Below, one piece after another: positions 61,863 through 64,000 of a DNA stretch of 64,000 nucleotides. The position numbers and the translations under genes are program-made. The stretch lies in the NCBI GenBank assembly GCA_050251815.1, contig JBFWMB010000005.1, forward strand, positions 1-64,000, written 5' to 3'. Source of the DNA: GWE2-40-63 sp050251815 (GTDB lineage: Bacteria > Bacteroidota > Bacteroidia > Bacteroidales > SZUA-534). Positions within the stretch are counted from its first letter, which is position 1. Each line of letters starts with the position of its first letter. The notes under the pieces were generated by a model that saw only the letters and a list, made by a program, of their open reading frames with translations, did not search any database and had not been told where the DNA came from.

Positions 61863-62987
61863 GTGAAAATTAGTTCAAATTTTGATGGTGGAAATATTGA
61901 AGTGCTTAGTATAAATGACCACACCAATATTCAATTAAAAATAAGTAAAGACACCCATGCTGATTATTTTCAGTGGTTTTATTTTCGTCTTCAGGGAGCT
62001 GAGGGCTATCCCTGTAAAATGAAAATCGTAAACGCCGGCGAAGCTTCATTCCCCGAAGGATTTGAAAACTATTACGCCCGGGCATCGTACGACCGGGTAA
62101 CCTGGTTTCAGATACCAACAAACTTCGATGGAAAAACACTAACTATCGATTTGATGCCCAAATACAATTCGGTGTATATCGCTTATTTTGCACCATTTAG
62201 TTACGAACAACACCTCGATATGGTTCATCAGGCGCAATTGTCGCCACGTTGTGTTTTAACCAGCCTGGGTGATACGGTAGAAGGTCGCGATATCGACTTT
62301 TTAATCGCTGGTGAACCCGCCCCAAATAAAAAGAAAATCTGGGTAATTGCGCGTCAGCACCCGGGCGAAACCATGGCCGAATGGTTTATGCAAGGTTTTA
62401 TAAATCGATTGCTCGACAGCGATGATCCGGCTTCCATACAACTACTCAATAAAGCAGTATTTTATTTGGTGCCTAACATAAATATCGATGGCAGCATTCA
62501 CGGAAATCTCAGAGCCAATGCCAAAGGCATTAACCTGAATCGCGAATGGGCTGAACCTAGCCTGGAAAAAAGTCCGGAAGTTTACTATATAAAAAATAAG
62601 ATGGAAGAAACCGGAGTCGATCTTAATCTTGATATTCATGGTGATGAAGGATTGCCTTATGTTTTTCTTTCAGGTATTGAAGGAATACCCTCGTACGATG
62701 CAAAACTGCAACATTTAACTGAAAAGTTTTCAAATACCTGGAAGCAAATAAGTCCCGATTTTCAGGATGTAGAAGGCTATCCGAAAAACGAACCCAAAAA
62801 AGCCAACCTGGCCATTTGCTCAAAAAATATTGGTGAACAATTTAAATGTCTTTCACAAACTATTGAAATGCCTTTTAAACAAAACAACAATATTCCAGAC
62901 CCAATTTTTGGTTGGTCCCCCGATCGTTCCGAAAAGTTGGGTGAGTCGCTAATAAACACCTTACTTTTAATGGTCGATGATTTGTAA
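61863..62987 (+). CDS. M14-family carboxypeptidase (CCP/AGTPBP-like)
   Basis: 374 residues, GTG start at 61863; the nearest upstream ATG runs into TGA. The N-terminal ~120 residues are the beta-sandwich of cytosolic carboxypeptidases (FQWFYFRLQGAEGYPCKMKI, WFQIPTNFDGKTLTIDLM). The peptidase part has the zinc motif IARQHPGETMAEWFMQG (His and Glu), NINIDGSIHGNLRANAKGIN, LNREWAEPS, LDIHGDEGLPYVFLSG (third His) and the catalytic Glu near QTIEMPFK. No signal peptide, so cytosolic. It probably removes C-terminal residues from peptides; substrate unknown. Confidence 0.93.
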   Translation: MKISSNFDGGNIEVLSINDHTNIQLKISKDTHADYFQWFYFRLQGAEGYPCKMKIVNAGEASFPEGFENYYARASYDRVTWFQIPTNFDGKTLTIDLMPKYNSVYIAYFAPFSYEQHLDMVHQAQLSPRCVLTSLGDTVEGRDIDFLIAGEPAPNKKKIWVIARQHPGETMAEWFMQGFINRLLDSDDPASIQLLNKAVFYLVPNINIDGSIHGNLRANAKGINLNREWAEPSLEKSPEVYYIKNKMEETGVDLNLDIHGDEGLPYVFLSGIEGIPSYDAKLQHLTEKFSNTWKQISPDFQDVEGYPKNEPKKANLAICSKNIGEQFKCLSQTIEMPFKQNNNIPDPIFGWSPDRSEKLGESLINTLLLMVDDL

Positions 62988-63276
62988 TTAATTTTACAAT
63001 ATAATTAACCAAGTTACGACTATTAAAAAAACAACAAATAATTACTTACGGTTTAGGGAAAACATATAATGCACAAACTAAAAACAGAAAACAACTTGAA
63101 TTAAAAATCAGCTAACCAGTACCTGTAAAAAACAAAATTGAAAAAAAAGATCAATTAAAATGTAACAAATTGAACTTCATTGCGTTTAATCTACAAGTTA
63201 ATTGACATTTTTAAATTACATTTCAAAGCCAATAATACATATTTATGTTTTGGCATTGTTTTTGATATTAAAGAAT
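62988..63276. other. AT-rich non-coding region after the M14 gene
   Basis: About 290 bases, very AT-rich, with no open frame of protein character and no terminator visible right after the peptidase gene. TTGGCATTGTTTTTGATATT (63250-63269) could hold the promoter of the candidate RNA that follows, but the match to consensus is weak. Confidence 0.4.
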
Positions 63277-63407
63277 TAATCAGGTACGTAATCTTTAAAT
63301 AGTTGTTAAATGTTGTTTGTTGTTATACCATTCCTCTGGTAAAGAAAATCATAAATACTACCTGATTATTACACGAAAAGCTTTCTCCCCGAAAGCTTTT
63401 CTTTTTT
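63277..63407 (+). ncRNA. Candidate small RNA with its own terminator
   Basis: A 10-bp stem TAATCAGGTA (63277-63286) / TACCTGATTA (63359-63368) closes a ~70-base domain that contains a hairpin TACCA-TTCCTC-TGGTA (63326-63341). Directly after it comes a strong terminator (63375-63407). No open frame fits. The fold (long closing stem, AU-rich internal loop, small apical hairpin, terminator) suits an independent sRNA, possibly 6S-like, or an upstream leader of the next gene that ends early. Confidence 0.5.
63375..63407 (+). terminator. Terminator of the candidate small RNA
   Basis: GAAAAGCTTTC (63375-63385) / GAAAGCTTTTC (63391-63401), 11-bp stem, loop TCCCC, followed by TTTTTT. It lies 388 bases after the M14 stop and 100 before the next ATG, so it most likely ends a non-coding transcript. 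Confidence 0.85.
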
Positions 63408-63506
63408 AATTTACTAATGAAATAATCAATTCATCTTTTGTTAACATTCCGATAAAAACCAACTAATCTTAAACCGGTTTCTTTGTTCCAAACAAAAAAA
63501 GAAACT

Positions 63507-63860
63507 ATGAATTCAAAACACTTTACATCTTTCTTACTTTTACTGGTTTCATTCAGCCTAGCTCTTTCCGCCAAAAACAATCCAACCAGGATTTATGGAA
63601 CAGTGCAGGAAAACAATGAAGGAAAAACACAAGCCGTGGCTTTTGCTTATGTTTATATCGAAAACTCAACCTACTGTACCTATACCGACAGCGATGGAAA
63701 CTTTGAAATGGAAGCACCATCAGGTACCCACACCCTGAAAGTTGTTTTTAAAGGATATAAAACGGCGGAACAAAAAGTAAAACCAGGGAACGACAAAGAG
63801 CTTAAGGTTACTCTTCAGCCCGAAGCTCCGACTTTTGCTGAAAATATCTCAGTTAACTAA
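63507..63860 (+). CDS. Secreted protein with carboxypeptidase regulatory-like domain
   Basis: 117 residues from ATG at 63507 (MNSKHFTSFLLLLVSFSLAL, signal peptide); an in-frame start at 63483 would add 8 residues ahead of the signal. The mature part is a single CarboxypepD_reg-like Ig fold: RIYGTVQENNEGKTQAVAFA, YVYIENSTYCTYTDSDGNFE, APSGTHTLKVVFKGYKTAEQ. In Bacteroidota this domain usually starts SusC/TonB receptors; here it stands alone with a short Pro/Glu tail. Probably an envelope protein of unknown role. Confidence 0.8.
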   Translation: MNSKHFTSFLLLLVSFSLALSAKNNPTRIYGTVQENNEGKTQAVAFAYVYIENSTYCTYTDSDGNFEMEAPSGTHTLKVVFKGYKTAEQKVKPGNDKELKVTLQPEAPTFAENISVN

Positions 63861-63875
63861 AAATCCTTTCCCGGT

Positions 63876-64000
63876 TTAATACTCCAATTCTTTTAAATCG
63901 AATTCGAGGGGCTGTTGCTGCTGAAAATCAAAAAGTGTGTACTGACGAATATTATAATAATAGGTCCAATAAGTTTTTTGAGCCTGAATGTACGAGCGTT
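63876..64000 (-). CDS. C-terminus of a TolC-like outer-membrane protein (5' part outside window)
   Basis: The open minus-strand frame enters from the window edge and reads RSYIQAQKTYWTYYYNIRQY, then TLFDFQQQQPLEFDLKELEY and stops at 63876-63878. The xYIQAxxTYWxYYYxIRxxTLxDF pattern is that of the last helix and C-terminus of TolC-type efflux proteins of Bacteroidota. Only 41 residues are visible, so the identification is tentative. Confidence 0.6.
   Translation of the reverse strand, partial: RSYIQAQKTYWTYYYNIRQYTLFDFQQQQPLEFDLKELEY

Overview
The window looks like chromosome of a Bacteroidota bacterium, probably a Bacteroidales/Marinilabiliales-type anaerobe or facultative anaerobe (inference from gene content). 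Supporting traits are type IX secretion (C-terminal sorting domains and a DUF5103 T9SS plug-type protein), a complete Na+-translocating NADH:quinone reductase operon, TlpA/DUF4369 lipoproteins, SiaC (DUF1987) proteins, an exosortase-type enzyme and several -7 boxes of the form TAnnTTTG.

Layout. 1-3.2 kb: two aldehyde dehydrogenases on the minus strand (an ALDH7-type enzyme cut by the window edge, and 1-pyrroline-5-carboxylate dehydrogenase). 3.5-7.3 kb: ppnP, then a structured intergenic element, then a ModE-like regulator with a WtpABC-type tungstate/molybdate importer whose genes overlap. 7.2-8.8 kb: a PKD lipoprotein, an exactly phased 22-bp array of palindromes, and an HU-like DNA-binding protein. 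8.9-18.7 kb: an accessory island with a gene remnant, a RelE/ParE toxin-antitoxin pair, an orphan RHS tip, a TPR-like lipoprotein, a 2012-residue SpvB/FG-GAP/RHS protein, a small T9SS-sorted protein carrying a YD-like strand, an S74 self-chaperone protein and a small HTH protein. 18.9-25.6 kb: molybdenum cofactor genes moeA, moaA (unusually short), moaC, a MOSC protein and a MogA-like protein with an extra N-terminal domain, interleaved with a cation-chloride-type transporter and a SiaC protein. The island therefore separates metal import from cofactor synthesis. 25.6-28.7 kb: TlpA-like lipoprotein, HD protein, T9SS plug protein.

29-36.7 kb: nqrABCDEF, apbE, a second 22-bp-type array, an NqrM-like 55-residue protein and another small membrane protein. 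A perfect FNR-type box lies upstream of nqrA. 36.9-44.4 kb: a fused 2-oxoacid dehydrogenase E1, an NhaC-type antiporter, and a Wzc/Wza polysaccharide export pair whose kinase ends in a Tyr-Gly tandem tract. 44.6-52 kb: a 2124-residue protein with 13 fibronectin III-like repeats and a T9SS signal, then a small cargo-like protein with a PEP-CTERM-like tail beside an exosortase-family enzyme. 52-58 kb: YqgE, then a minus-strand run of pheT, macro domain, SiaC, rhomboid, GmhB-like phosphatase and class IV aminotransferase. 58-64 kb: surE, a small membrane protein, lpxB, a SpoIID-like protein, an M14 carboxypeptidase, a candidate small RNA ending in a terminator, a carboxypeptidase-regulatory-like secreted protein, and the end of a TolC-like gene.

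The strongest candidates for undescribed biology are the S74/T9SS-YD/RHS/lipoprotein cassette, the phased palindrome arrays at two loci, the structured leader before the metal-import operon, the exosortase with one adjacent cargo, and the 63.3-kb candidate RNA. Everything is read by eye from sequence; no database search was run.
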